This document shows positions 1 through 5,391 of a stretch of DNA of 6,359 nt, piece by piece. Origin of the DNA: Victivallaceae bacterium (GTDB lineage Bacteria > Verrucomicrobiota > Lentisphaeria > Victivallales > Victivallaceae); NCBI GenBank assembly GCA_028717165.1, contig JAQUOK010000196.1, positions 1 through 6,359 on the forward strand. The letters are read 5' to 3'. Both the position numbers and the translations under genes were made by a program. Every line of letters begins with the position of its first letter. The first letter of the stretch is position 1. The notes under the pieces were generated by a model, which saw only the letters and a list, made by a program, of their open reading frames with translations, ran no database searches and was not told where the DNA came from.

Positions 1-127
1 TTTGCGTTTGCGTCTGCTCCAGGACTGTCGCAATTTCCCGAGCTGGAACAAAACGCGTTAACGCTCCTACCCCGATATAATCCGTAAGCCGGACCCTTCC
101 ATCTAAAACCGCCTTTGTTCTTGACAT
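1..127 (-). CDS. IS4-family transposase, N-terminal part (runs off the left edge)
   Basis: Partial gene: 42 codons are visible, beginning MSRTKAVLDGRVRLTDYIGV and continuing through GALTRFVPAREIATVLEQTQ. This resembles the N-terminal domain of IS4-family DDE transposases, which open with a short basic stretch, an L-T-D-Y-I-x-x-G-x-L-T-R segment and a helix ending near a Q/R-rich stretch. The catalytic DDE core would lie outside the window, so activity cannot be judged. The start is well supported: ATG at 127-125 is preceded by a perfect AGGAGG (complement of 134-139) at 6 nt spacing, and a promoter lies just upstream. No frameshift or stop is seen in the visible part. The family call comes from recalled N-terminal patterns, not from a search. 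Confidence 0.85.
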   Translation of the reverse strand, partial: MSRTKAVLDGRVRLTDYIGVGALTRFVPAREIATVLEQTQTQ

Positions 128-146
128 CGTCAACCTCCTGTTGGCA

Positions 147-176
147 ATAATATAGATGGTTTTCTGCACAAGTCAA
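147..176 (-). promoter_or_regulatory. Sigma70-type promoter of the transposase gene
   Basis: On the minus strand there is a -35 box TTGACT (complement of 171-176) and a -10 box TATTAT (complement of 147-152) separated by 18 nt. An overlapping TATATT gives a 16-nt spacing. Transcription would start about 7 nt further on, leaving a leader of roughly a dozen bases that carries the AGGAGG ribosome binding site before the ATG. The promoter lies wholly inside the element and points away from the glycan genes. Confidence 0.55.
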
Positions 177-178
177 AT

Positions 179-196
179 ATTAACTGAACAGTATTG
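179..196 (-). repeat. Probable terminal inverted repeat of the IS4-family element
   Basis: Read inward on the minus strand the bases are CAATACTGTTCAGTTAAT. The IS4 terminus as I recall it is TAATGCCGATCAGTTAAG. Aligned without gaps they share AAT, C, G, TCAGTTAA and other bases, 12-13 of 18 positions. The match sits immediately upstream of the transposase promoter, where an IS end belongs. The partner repeat is not in the window, so this is a likely rather than proven end. Confidence 0.5.
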
Positions 197-422
197 GGGT
201 TAGAGTTCAGTCACTTATTTTATCAAACGCCGGTTTTTTATTGCCAGCTTTTCAGCTTGTTCTTATATTTCTCATAAAAAAGTTGCTTTAAAAATATTTT
301 CCCCGATAAAAGCCTACAGTCTCTTTTGTCCATACTCTTCGTTAGTTTCAGCCTCGATTATGAAGCAAAATAGACTTTTTCAGTAACGACTAAAATAAAT
401 GAACGCCATGCGCAAGTTTTTT
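197..422. other. AT-rich gap between the IS end and the GT4 gene, no convincing gene
   Basis: The stretch is AT-rich with several A/T runs. The longest minus-strand reading frame I find with an ATG is 31 codons (333-238, MDKRDCRLLSGKIFLKQLFY onward). It has a poor ribosome binding site, resembles no family I know and stops before the IS end, so the insertion did not cut it. I see no clear Rho-independent terminator after the GT4 stop. A weak AGCT-loop-AGCT hairpin at about 244-259 lacks a strong stem. The stretch could be a decayed 3' region of the glycan locus into which the IS inserted. Confidence 0.5.
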
Positions 423-1571
423 TCATGACCGTTTTTGAACTTGAAACAATGCGGCAAATGCATTGCTGAACATACTTATAGAACAATTTTTCAAGACGAA
501 ATCCTTATTGTCCCGTAGAAGTCCGGTATTGTCGGTCTGCATTATTGCCCGGATTTTCTCCGAAAGTCCGCAGAGTGTCTTCGAATCAACAAGCCAAGCC
601 TCCGGCAGCAGTTCACACATGCCATCCACATTCGAAGCAATCACCGGAATATTTTCGTTCATTGCTTCAAGCATGACCAACGGAACGCCTTCATAATTTG
701 ACGGAATTACAATACCGTCAAACATCCTGTAAGGAACAGGATTAATCCATGGAAATATGTAAAAAAAATGTTCCACTTCAAGTTTTTTCATTTTTTTTAT
801 CAGTTTTCTCCTGTCCCCGTCCCCGATTATACAGAACTTAATATTTTTTAAAGTATCCCTGTTTTTGCCGACATATCCAACCAGCTTATTTTGTCCTTTG
901 CAGCACTCTATTCTTCCTATTATTCCCCAAAGCCGGAAATTTTCCCCGAAACCATATTCCCGCATCAGTTCCTTTCTGGAAAGAACTGAAGTATCGGGGA
1001 TATTGCCAACAGGATTAAACACAACATCAACCGCAGCATTTTTGTTATAATTAGTTAAAATATTATCCCGCATGGAATCACAAATTGTAATATATCTTCC
1101 CGGAATTTTAGCGTAAAACCATTTTATTAAAAACTGCCGCAGGTAAAGATCCAGTCTCCACCATCCGCCATACCTTTTAAGCCTGTGCGTAATAGGAACA
1201 TAACTGACTATTTCCGCAAAAGTCCTTCTTGCCGCCAATAACGCCAGACCGCCCTGCAGCATTGAGCCTTGTGAAATCATAAATATGTCCGGGTTAAAAG
1301 CTAAGATTTCATTCCTGATCGTTCTTATTTTTTTGAATGAGAAAAAAGCCGTAATATCTTCAAAATACTGACTGCAAAAAGACAATTTGCGAATGTGAAG
1401 GTTTTCATTATCGAGTTCATCCAATTCATTAATGAGACGGATATTATCTTCATAAAGAAGAACCTTCACCATGCACTTGCCGGCCGATAACAAGGCGTCT
1501 ATTCCTCTAACGGTCATAATTTCATGACCGCCATAAATACCGGGATTACAATAGATCAGTATCTTTTTCAT
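423..1571 (-). CDS. GT4-family (GT-B fold) glycosyltransferase
   Basis: A 382-residue protein, the usual length for a GT4 enzyme, which transfers a sugar from a nucleotide-sugar to a growing glycan at the cytoplasmic face of the inner membrane. The N-terminal half opens with MKKILIYCNPGIYGGHE, whose G-x-x-G-G-H-E (11-17) is the acceptor-side glycine loop. The C-terminal half carries GIIGR (216-220) with the basic pair R220/K225 expected to contact donor phosphates, IIGDGDRRKL (248-257) and the EX7E motif E294-G-V-P-L-V-M-L-E302, followed by IPVIASNVDGMCELL. No membrane helix or signal peptide is seen. The ATG at 1571-1569 is supported by GAGG at 6 nt spacing; an ATG 4 nt upstream is out of frame. 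The gene is visibly more AT-rich than the GT2 and GT-D genes and lies behind a 372-nt gap, so it may be a later acquisition with its own transcription. Sugar specificity cannot be read from the sequence. Confidence 0.9.
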   Translation of the reverse strand: MKKILIYCNPGIYGGHEIMTVRGIDALLSAGKCMVKVLLYEDNIRLINELDELDNENLHIRKLSFCSQYFEDITAFFSFKKIRTIRNEILAFNPDIFMISQGSMLQGGLALLAARRTFAEIVSYVPITHRLKRYGGWWRLDLYLRQFLIKWFYAKIPGRYITICDSMRDNILTNYNKNAAVDVVFNPVGNIPDTSVLSRKELMREYGFGENFRLWGIIGRIECCKGQNKLVGYVGKNRDTLKNIKFCIIGDGDRRKLIKKMKKLEVEHFFYIFPWINPVPYRMFDGIVIPSNYEGVPLVMLEAMNENIPVIASNVDGMCELLPEAWLVDSKTLCGLSEKIRAIMQTDNTGLLRDNKDFVLKNCSISMFSNAFAALFQVQKRS

Positions 1572-1654
1572 CCATATCCTCTAGTTCTTTACAGCATCTC
1601 ATACCGAATTGCAATAAAAATAGTTATTACCGAAAATCCGGTTTTCTCGGATTG

Positions 1655-1674
1655 CGCCTCTGGAGATAGAGGCG
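1655..1674. repeat. Perfect 7-bp stem hairpin
   Basis: CGCCTCT (1655-1661) and AGAGGCG (1668-1674) pair perfectly around a 6-nt GGAGAT loop. No T run follows on the minus strand, so it is not a classical terminator. It could be a transcript-stabilising structure after the GT2 gene or part of a palindromic repeat. Confidence 0.45.
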
Positions 1675-1681
1675 GCTACAC

Positions 1682-1738
1682 CTTTTACGTAATATTCAGG
1701 TTCAGGCTGTCCCCAGCCGTGCTTGTCTTTTACGTAAT
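1682..1738. repeat. 12-bp direct repeat, two copies 45 nt apart
   Basis: CTTTTACGTAAT occurs at 1682-1693 and again at 1727-1738. The core TTACGTAA of each copy is itself a palindrome, so each could also be a protein-binding site. The 45-nt offset is a multiple of three, so the open frame through here reads YVK twice; that is the only coding-like feature of the repeat. Confidence 0.6.
1705..1718. repeat. Short GC-rich hairpin between the two direct-repeat copies
   Basis: GGCTG (1705-1709) pairs with CAGCC (1714-1718) around a TCCC loop. It lies between the two CTTTTACGTAAT copies, giving a repeat-hairpin-repeat arrangement. The stem is only 5 bp, so the hairpin means little by itself and is of interest mainly for its position. 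Confidence 0.35.
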
Positions 1739-1778
1739 CTATAAGGAAAAATTCCGTTCCTTTACTAACCTTTAGATC

Positions 1779-1805
1779 GCAAATCGGTATTAGACGGCAA
1801 ATCGG
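1779..1805. repeat. 9-bp direct repeat at 18-nt period
   Basis: GCAAATCGG occurs at 1779-1787 and at 1797-1805. The 18-nt period (two helical turns by rough count) would place both copies on one face of the helix. Two copies are too few to claim an operator, and the first copy also forms part of the 1601/1790 inverted repeat. Confidence 0.4.
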
Positions 1806-1943
1806 CAGCAAACAAAAAGAACGAATCGTTTTTAAAACCTTATACCCAAATGCCAACAAGCTCAAAAGTGATAGCGCGGCAACCTGGTAAAGCAGGCCAT
1901 CCTTCTCTTAAAGAAAGCGGAATTATGCAGCCTGCCGCCAAGC

Positions 1944-2870
1944 CTACATCAGTTGCCCCTGCCTGGAACCCAGGAAATCCCGGCATGCCCGGCAAAAATA
2001 AGTGAAGAGGCCGGGCTGCCGTTTTACAACGGAATAGCCCAGAACTGCCGCCCAGTAGAAAAACAGAACATAAATGAGACAACTGATCTTATCTGAAACG
2101 CTGCCATATTTTTTCACCAGAAAAAAGAAGTTTCTGGTTGAATAATAAAAACTGGTCGGGTTCATATAACCGCCGAAAGATCTGGATTCTTTATGGAGCA
2201 CAAAAGTTTTGCCCGTATAAAACAGTTTATAACCAGCTCTAACGGCTCTCAGGCATATCTCAGAATCCTCATGGTAAGCAAAATATTCTTTGGCCAGCAA
2301 CCCTGTCTGCTTTAACATATCCACCCGCAATAAAACGCTGGTTCCCGTACAAAAAGCGGTTTCCCCCCGATAATCATACTGTCCTTTATCTTCCTCGCCG
2401 TAACCGATAAGGATATTCTTCACTCTGTTTAATCTCAGCTTGCCGCCCGCATATTGGATTTTTGAAGGCCATCCCCAAAAAAGCAGTTTGGGAGTGACAA
2501 TACCGATAACCTGGTCCGATTCGGCAACTGCGACCATTTCATTAACAAATCCGGGATCCACCTCCGTATCATTGTTAAGCAATATCACATAGCGGCAGCC
2601 GGCCTCAATCGCCTTCCTTATGCCGATATTATTGCCTTCCGTATACCCCTGATTGCTGCTGTTGACTATCAATTCTATCCGCGGATACTTTTCCCTGAAT
2701 ATTTCCGGGCTGCATTCTTCAGAACCGTTATCCACCACATAGATGATAACTTCAAGGTTTTCCCCGCAGTTCATGCCTGCCAGCGATTCCAGACAGGCAA
2801 GCGTATCACGGCAGCCGTTCCAGTTAAGGACAATTATCCCGGTCCTTATTTTTTTTATTTCAGAATTCAT
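1944..2870 (-). CDS. GT2-family glycosyltransferase (rhamnosyltransferase-like)
   Basis: A 308-residue protein with a complete GT-A domain of family GT2, a cytoplasmic or membrane-associated enzyme adding a sugar to a lipid-linked or surface glycan. Visible motifs are TGIIVLNWNG (10-19) as the first strand, VVDNGS (45-50) for the nucleotide, GYTEGNN (75-81), and NND (99-101) at the DxD-equivalent metal site. FAYHEDSEICLR (197-208) follows, where D202 of the E-D pair is the expected catalytic base, and then LHKESRSFG (225-233). The C-terminal part has a hydrophobic stretch at about 263-281 and ends CRDFLGSRQG, matching the usual G-x-x-D-x-L-x-x-x-x-G ending of rhamnosyltransferase-like members, so it looks full length. 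The ATG follows GGGAAGAT, a modest ribosome binding site. It starts 11 nt after the GT-D gene stop, so it is surely co-transcribed with it. The acceptor and sugar are not predictable. Confidence 0.92.
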   Translation of the reverse strand: MNSEIKKIRTGIIVLNWNGCRDTLACLESLAGMNCGENLEVIIYVVDNGSEECSPEIFREKYPRIELIVNSSNQGYTEGNNIGIRKAIEAGCRYVILLNNDTEVDPGFVNEMVAVAESDQVIGIVTPKLLFWGWPSKIQYAGGKLRLNRVKNILIGYGEEDKGQYDYRGETAFCTGTSVLLRVDMLKQTGLLAKEYFAYHEDSEICLRAVRAGYKLFYTGKTFVLHKESRSFGGYMNPTSFYYSTRNFFFLVKKYGSVSDKISCLIYVLFFYWAAVLGYSVVKRQPGLFTYFCRACRDFLGSRQGQLM

Positions 2871-2881
2871 ATCTTCCCGTC

Positions 2882-3853
2882 TTACCAGTACGAACCGCCT
2901 TCAACTTTGGTTTTATCTGCGGGCGTTTCATCCCGTGAGGGCCTGACCCAATACCCATTATACAGATTTCCGTAATAACTGATATTATCCCATCTGTTTC
3001 CCTTTATGCCGAACAACAGTTGGGAAACGCCGCCCATATGAACGGCTTTTTTTCCTGAACGCTTCACATGTGCCGCCAAAGGAAAACCGTAGGCACCGGC
3101 ACCGATCAAAGCTATATCGAAATCAAGCCTGTCTATTTCATCACACATATAGTCAAGAGCTTCAAACCAGCTGGCATATTCCACTTTGTTCCCCGCCGCG
3201 GACTGCACCGCCTTCAGGGTTTGCAGTTCAAAATCAGGCAGGACATTTTTGTCGTCAAACAGTTTTTCACGTCTACCGTATTGGCTCTTTATCGTCCCGG
3301 CAAAAGGATGAACGACAAGTACCTTCCTGCCTTTCAAGGCCTCCGACCACGGCGGATTATATCGGTAGGGTTCGAGCGCAGCCAGCGGAACATTCCTGGC
3401 CTGGGTGAAAAATTTTGCTATCCGGTACTGCTCGGCGCGCCAGACCCCGACAATATCGATCTGTTTTGAATCCTCAATCATGAGTTGCGCAAAACGTTCC
3501 ATACAGTTGTCTTCGCCCGGGAAAAAACCCGCCATATATTGAAACCGGCGCTTCAATACCAGATTATAATTTACCGGCTCCCCCCTGAAAACGCATGGAA
3601 TTTTCCTTACCCACCCTTTTGCCTCAGTCCGGTTCAAATAAGCAATCATGACCTGCAGTTCCAGAGAACCGAAACGGCAGACCATACAGGGATCCGGGCT
3701 TAAAAGGGCGTCCCGGATCAGGTCGGAAGCCTCCTGTCCTTCCTTGTGATAAGGCAAATGCAGCGGCACTCCGATCATCTTCATATAAATTTTATACAAG
3801 GGATATAAGCCGGCTCTCAGTTTCGGGAAATTCAACAGCATAAAATCATTCAT
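2882..3853 (-). CDS. GT-D fold (DUF1792-like) putative glycosyltransferase
   Basis: A 323-residue protein that I place, from recalled patterns, with conserved capsule/O-antigen-locus proteins related to the GT-D fold (DUF1792), whose studied member is the glucosyltransferase domain dGT1 of Streptococcus parasanguinis. The evidence is an early CRFGSLEL (59-66) at the place of the family R-F-G-D-G-E motif. There is also VLVVHPFAGTI (178-188), and a strongly conserved-looking C-terminal block, FDIALIGAGAYGFPLAAHVK (245-264), then GKKAVHMGGVSQLLFGIKG (267-285) and RWDN. The metal-binding DxE of the family reads S63-L-E65 here, lacking the first acid. No signal peptide or obvious membrane helix is seen. 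The start ATG at 3853 has AAAGGA 5 nt upstream, 15 nt after the flippase stop. The neighbours (flippase, GT2) support a glycan-assembly role, but enzyme activity is inferred, not shown. Confidence 0.75.
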   Translation of the reverse strand: MNDFMLLNFPKLRAGLYPLYKIYMKMIGVPLHLPYHKEGQEASDLIRDALLSPDPCMVCRFGSLELQVMIAYLNRTEAKGWVRKIPCVFRGEPVNYNLVLKRRFQYMAGFFPGEDNCMERFAQLMIEDSKQIDIVGVWRAEQYRIAKFFTQARNVPLAALEPYRYNPPWSEALKGRKVLVVHPFAGTIKSQYGRREKLFDDKNVLPDFELQTLKAVQSAAGNKVEYASWFEALDYMCDEIDRLDFDIALIGAGAYGFPLAAHVKRSGKKAVHMGGVSQLLFGIKGNRWDNISYYGNLYNGYWVRPSRDETPADKTKVEGGSYW

Positions 3854-3868
3854 AGCAGTCCTTTCAGC

Positions 3869-5146
3869 TTATTTGCCGCTTTTGTAAAAAACAATTAGAA
3901 GGTTGACAATTGCTCCCAGCGCCATGATCATGTAAGTCGCCGCAGTAGCCAGGGCCGCGCCGATATAACCGTATTCCGGAATTAATACAGTATTGAGAAT
4001 AAAATTCACAATCACGCACCCGATAACCAGAAAAGCGGCGCGCTGCTGCCTGCCGCCGGAATTAAGCGCACTGATATTGAACGTGGCAATAGAGAAAAAT
4101 ACCATCCCGGCCCACAAAATGGTTACCGCCGGAGCCGCAGCCGCATATTTGCCGTCGAACAGGAGCGTAATAATGTCAGGAGCGAAACAGACACCGCCCC
4201 AAACAAAGACCGGAAGCGTCAACAGCATCAACAGACTTCCGATACAGCATGTTTTCCTGATTCCGGCATAATCTTTTTTTTCCCACATCTCTGCCGCAAA
4301 CGGGGTAAACACGGCGGGAAACACAAAAAAACTCTGCGCTATCTGCATTATCGGCAGGGCAATATTATAAATTGCAACCGCTTCCAAACCAGCCAGCCAA
4401 GTAAGACAGACTGTATCCAGATAATACATGACCGATATGCCGGCAGTGGAAACCGCAATCCAGGAACTGAGTGAAAAAATGTTTTTGACATCATGCATAT
4501 CCAGCCTTTCAAGTGAAATCAGGCTGATCCCGTAAGTCCTGACTATAAAAAACTCCGCGACTGCGACAATCATGCCGGCGGCAATAAACCATAAAATACA
4601 AATCCGCAACCCGTAATACCGGACTGTCAGGAAAACGCCGAACAGAATAATAAACGCTCTGAGGTTTATCAGGATATTCTGTGTTTTAAACGCCTTGCAG
4701 GCAATAAACACGCAGGACAGGGCGGATTCAAGCGTCTGCAAAGGAATAAGCAGGAAAATCAGCATCAGCAGGACGGAACTCCCGGAATATTTGAAATAAT
4801 AACGCGTCAGATATGGAGCCAGCAGTTCCATTATCCCGAGAACGAGCAGCGCCAGCAGTATTCTGGCGACAAAACTCAACGTGAAAACCTTATTTGCCTT
4901 TTCCTGATTTTTTTCAGAGAAACTCTTTATCAGAAGGATGGCGGCGGACTGGGCTAAACCTAAATCCAGAAACACCATTATAATCATAACCAGGGCAAAA
5001 GCGCTGTAAAAAAAACCGAAATCCGTATCGGCCAGATTCAACAGCAAAGTCCGCCGGATCAGATAATTCATTATCCCGAGGACGGCAATGCCGCACATCG
5101 AAACCGCACTGCCGCGGATAAATAATTTTAAATCGGCTCTGTTCAT
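3869..5146 (-). CDS. Wzx-like polysaccharide flippase (oligosaccharide exporter, MOP superfamily)
   Basis: A 425-residue, very hydrophobic inner-membrane protein with about 12 predicted membrane segments by eye. It opens MNRADLKLFIRGSAVSMCGI, the usual short basic leader and first helix of polysaccharide-transport proteins that flip lipid-linked oligosaccharides to the periplasm. Family-like landmarks are the D-x-G-F/Y loop (42-45), DLGLAQSA (61-68), the SSWIAVS segment near 227, and the C-terminal VNFILNTVLIP followed by EYGYIGAALATA (about 380-402). The frame continues upstream to a GTG at 5176. I prefer the ATG at 5146 because the GTG has no ribosome binding site and would overlap the zinc-ribbon gene by 25 nt, while the ATG lies 5 nt after that gene's stop. 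The ATG also lacks a clear Shine-Dalgarno, so translation is probably coupled. The substrate is presumably the product of the GT genes downstream. Confidence 0.9.
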   Translation of the reverse strand: MNRADLKLFIRGSAVSMCGIAVLGIMNYLIRRTLLLNLADTDFGFFYSAFALVMIIMVFLDLGLAQSAAILLIKSFSEKNQEKANKVFTLSFVARILLALLVLGIMELLAPYLTRYYFKYSGSSVLLMLIFLLIPLQTLESALSCVFIACKAFKTQNILINLRAFIILFGVFLTVRYYGLRICILWFIAAGMIVAVAEFFIVRTYGISLISLERLDMHDVKNIFSLSSWIAVSTAGISVMYYLDTVCLTWLAGLEAVAIYNIALPIMQIAQSFFVFPAVFTPFAAEMWEKKDYAGIRKTCCIGSLLMLLTLPVFVWGGVCFAPDIITLLFDGKYAAAAPAVTILWAGMVFFSIATFNISALNSGGRQQRAAFLVIGCVIVNFILNTVLIPEYGYIGAALATAATYMIMALGAIVNLLIVFYKSGK

Positions 5147-5151
5147 AATTT

Positions 5152-5391
5152 TTACTGTTTCTTTAGAAGTATGCACATCGCATTACAGCGGGGGCAACGC
5201 GCGATATGGGCCTGTTCATCCTTCATCAGAAAGGAATAATGGCATGAATTGCAGCGGAAAAGGCGGTTATTGCTGATACTCCAGTCGTGCGCTTTTATCC
5301 GCCGGAGCTCGCGTATCCATAAGACCACGAGCGTTATCAGCCACAGGAAAAGATATATCAGCAATCCGGTAGTGAGGTCAATCCCGATCAT
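5152..5391 (-). CDS. Small membrane-anchored zinc-ribbon protein, unknown function
   Basis: A 79-residue protein that I cannot assign to a named family. Residues 9-26 form one hydrophobic helix (GLLIYLFLWLITLVVLWI), followed by the basic RELRRIK, which predicts a cytoplasmic C-terminal part. That part carries two CxxC knuckles, C47-N-S-C50 and C66-P-R-C69, 15 residues apart, a typical four-cysteine zinc ribbon; C73 is an extra cysteine. The frame also has an ATG at 5415, but I choose 5391 because it has a perfect AGGAGG at 7 nt and forms an ATGA overlap with the TonB-type gene. The position between a TonB-type protein and a flippase suggests a membrane-associated accessory or regulatory role, which is inference. 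Such short zinc ribbons are easily misannotated as HypA-like; nothing here supports a hydrogenase link. Confidence 0.8.
   Translation of the reverse strand: MIGIDLTTGLLIYLFLWLITLVVLWIRELRRIKAHDWSISNNRLFRCNSCHYSFLMKDEQAHIARCPRCNAMCILLKKQ

Larger units (their letters stand above)
1..196 (-). mobile_element. IS4-family insertion sequence, one end only
   Basis: The segment contains the start of the transposase, its ribosome binding site and promoter, and outside them a sequence resembling the terminal inverted repeat of IS4. The element therefore enters from the left edge and ends near 196. The other terminus and the target-site duplication lie beyond the window. IS4-group elements usually duplicate about 10-13 bp, so a copy of the bases from about 197 (GGGTTAGAGTT) would be expected next to the far end. 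The outer boundary is inferred from the repeat match and could be off by a few bases. Confidence 0.7.
1601..1790. repeat. Imperfect inverted repeat bracketing 190 nt of the gap
   Basis: The left arm ATACCGAATTGC (1601-1612) and the right arm GCAAATCGGTAT (1779-1790) are reverse complements at 11 of 12 positions. Together they bracket most of the hairpins and the direct repeat in the gap. This is the layout of a small non-autonomous mobile repeat, but similarity does not extend inward from the arms and no target duplication flanks them. A chance match of this quality in a gap this size is quite possible. Confidence 0.25.
1572..1943. other. Repeat- and hairpin-rich gap between GT2 and GT4 genes
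   Basis: This 372-nt gap breaks an otherwise very tight gene train and contains no gene I can support. A minus-strand open frame (1865-1599, 88 codons) has only a TTG start, no internal ATG, no ribosome binding site, and a composition shaped by repeated DNA words (YVK twice, PIC twice). It therefore looks like an accident of the repeats or a decayed gene. The repeats and hairpins are listed separately. No clear terminator for the upstream operon and no strong promoter for the GT4 gene is visible. A weak TTGCAA-N17-TAAAGA just before the GT4 gene would leave almost no leader. The gap may be the scar of a lost gene or a mobile repeat. Confidence 0.55.

Noticed and set aside
244..259. Possible Rho-independent terminator (AGCT-loop-AGCT followed by an A/T run)
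   Set aside because: The stem is only 4 bp with a mismatch beyond it, too weak to call a terminator.
238..333. 31-codon minus-strand open frame beginning MDKRDCRLLS
   Set aside because: It is short, poorly signalled for translation and in AT-rich DNA. No family resemblance is seen and it is not interrupted by the IS.
1582..1616. Possible promoter TTGCAA-N17-TAAAGA before the GT4 gene
   Set aside because: The predicted transcript would start at or inside the ribosome binding site, and both boxes are weak.
1599..1865. 88-codon minus-strand open frame in the GT2-GT4 gap
   Set aside because: It has only a TTG start, no internal ATG and no ribosome binding site. Its sequence mirrors the DNA repeats (YVK twice, PIC twice) and matches no family I know. 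A decayed gene remains possible.
3068..3469. 133-codon and overlapping 112-codon plus-strand open frames opposite the GT-D gene
   Set aside because: They are antisense shadows of a conserved-looking coding sequence, rich in R, H and P as shadow frames usually are.
5147..5176. Ten-residue N-terminal extension of the flippase from a GTG start
   Set aside because: No ribosome binding site precedes the GTG. The ATG at 5146 gives the standard flippase N-terminus and lies just after the preceding stop.
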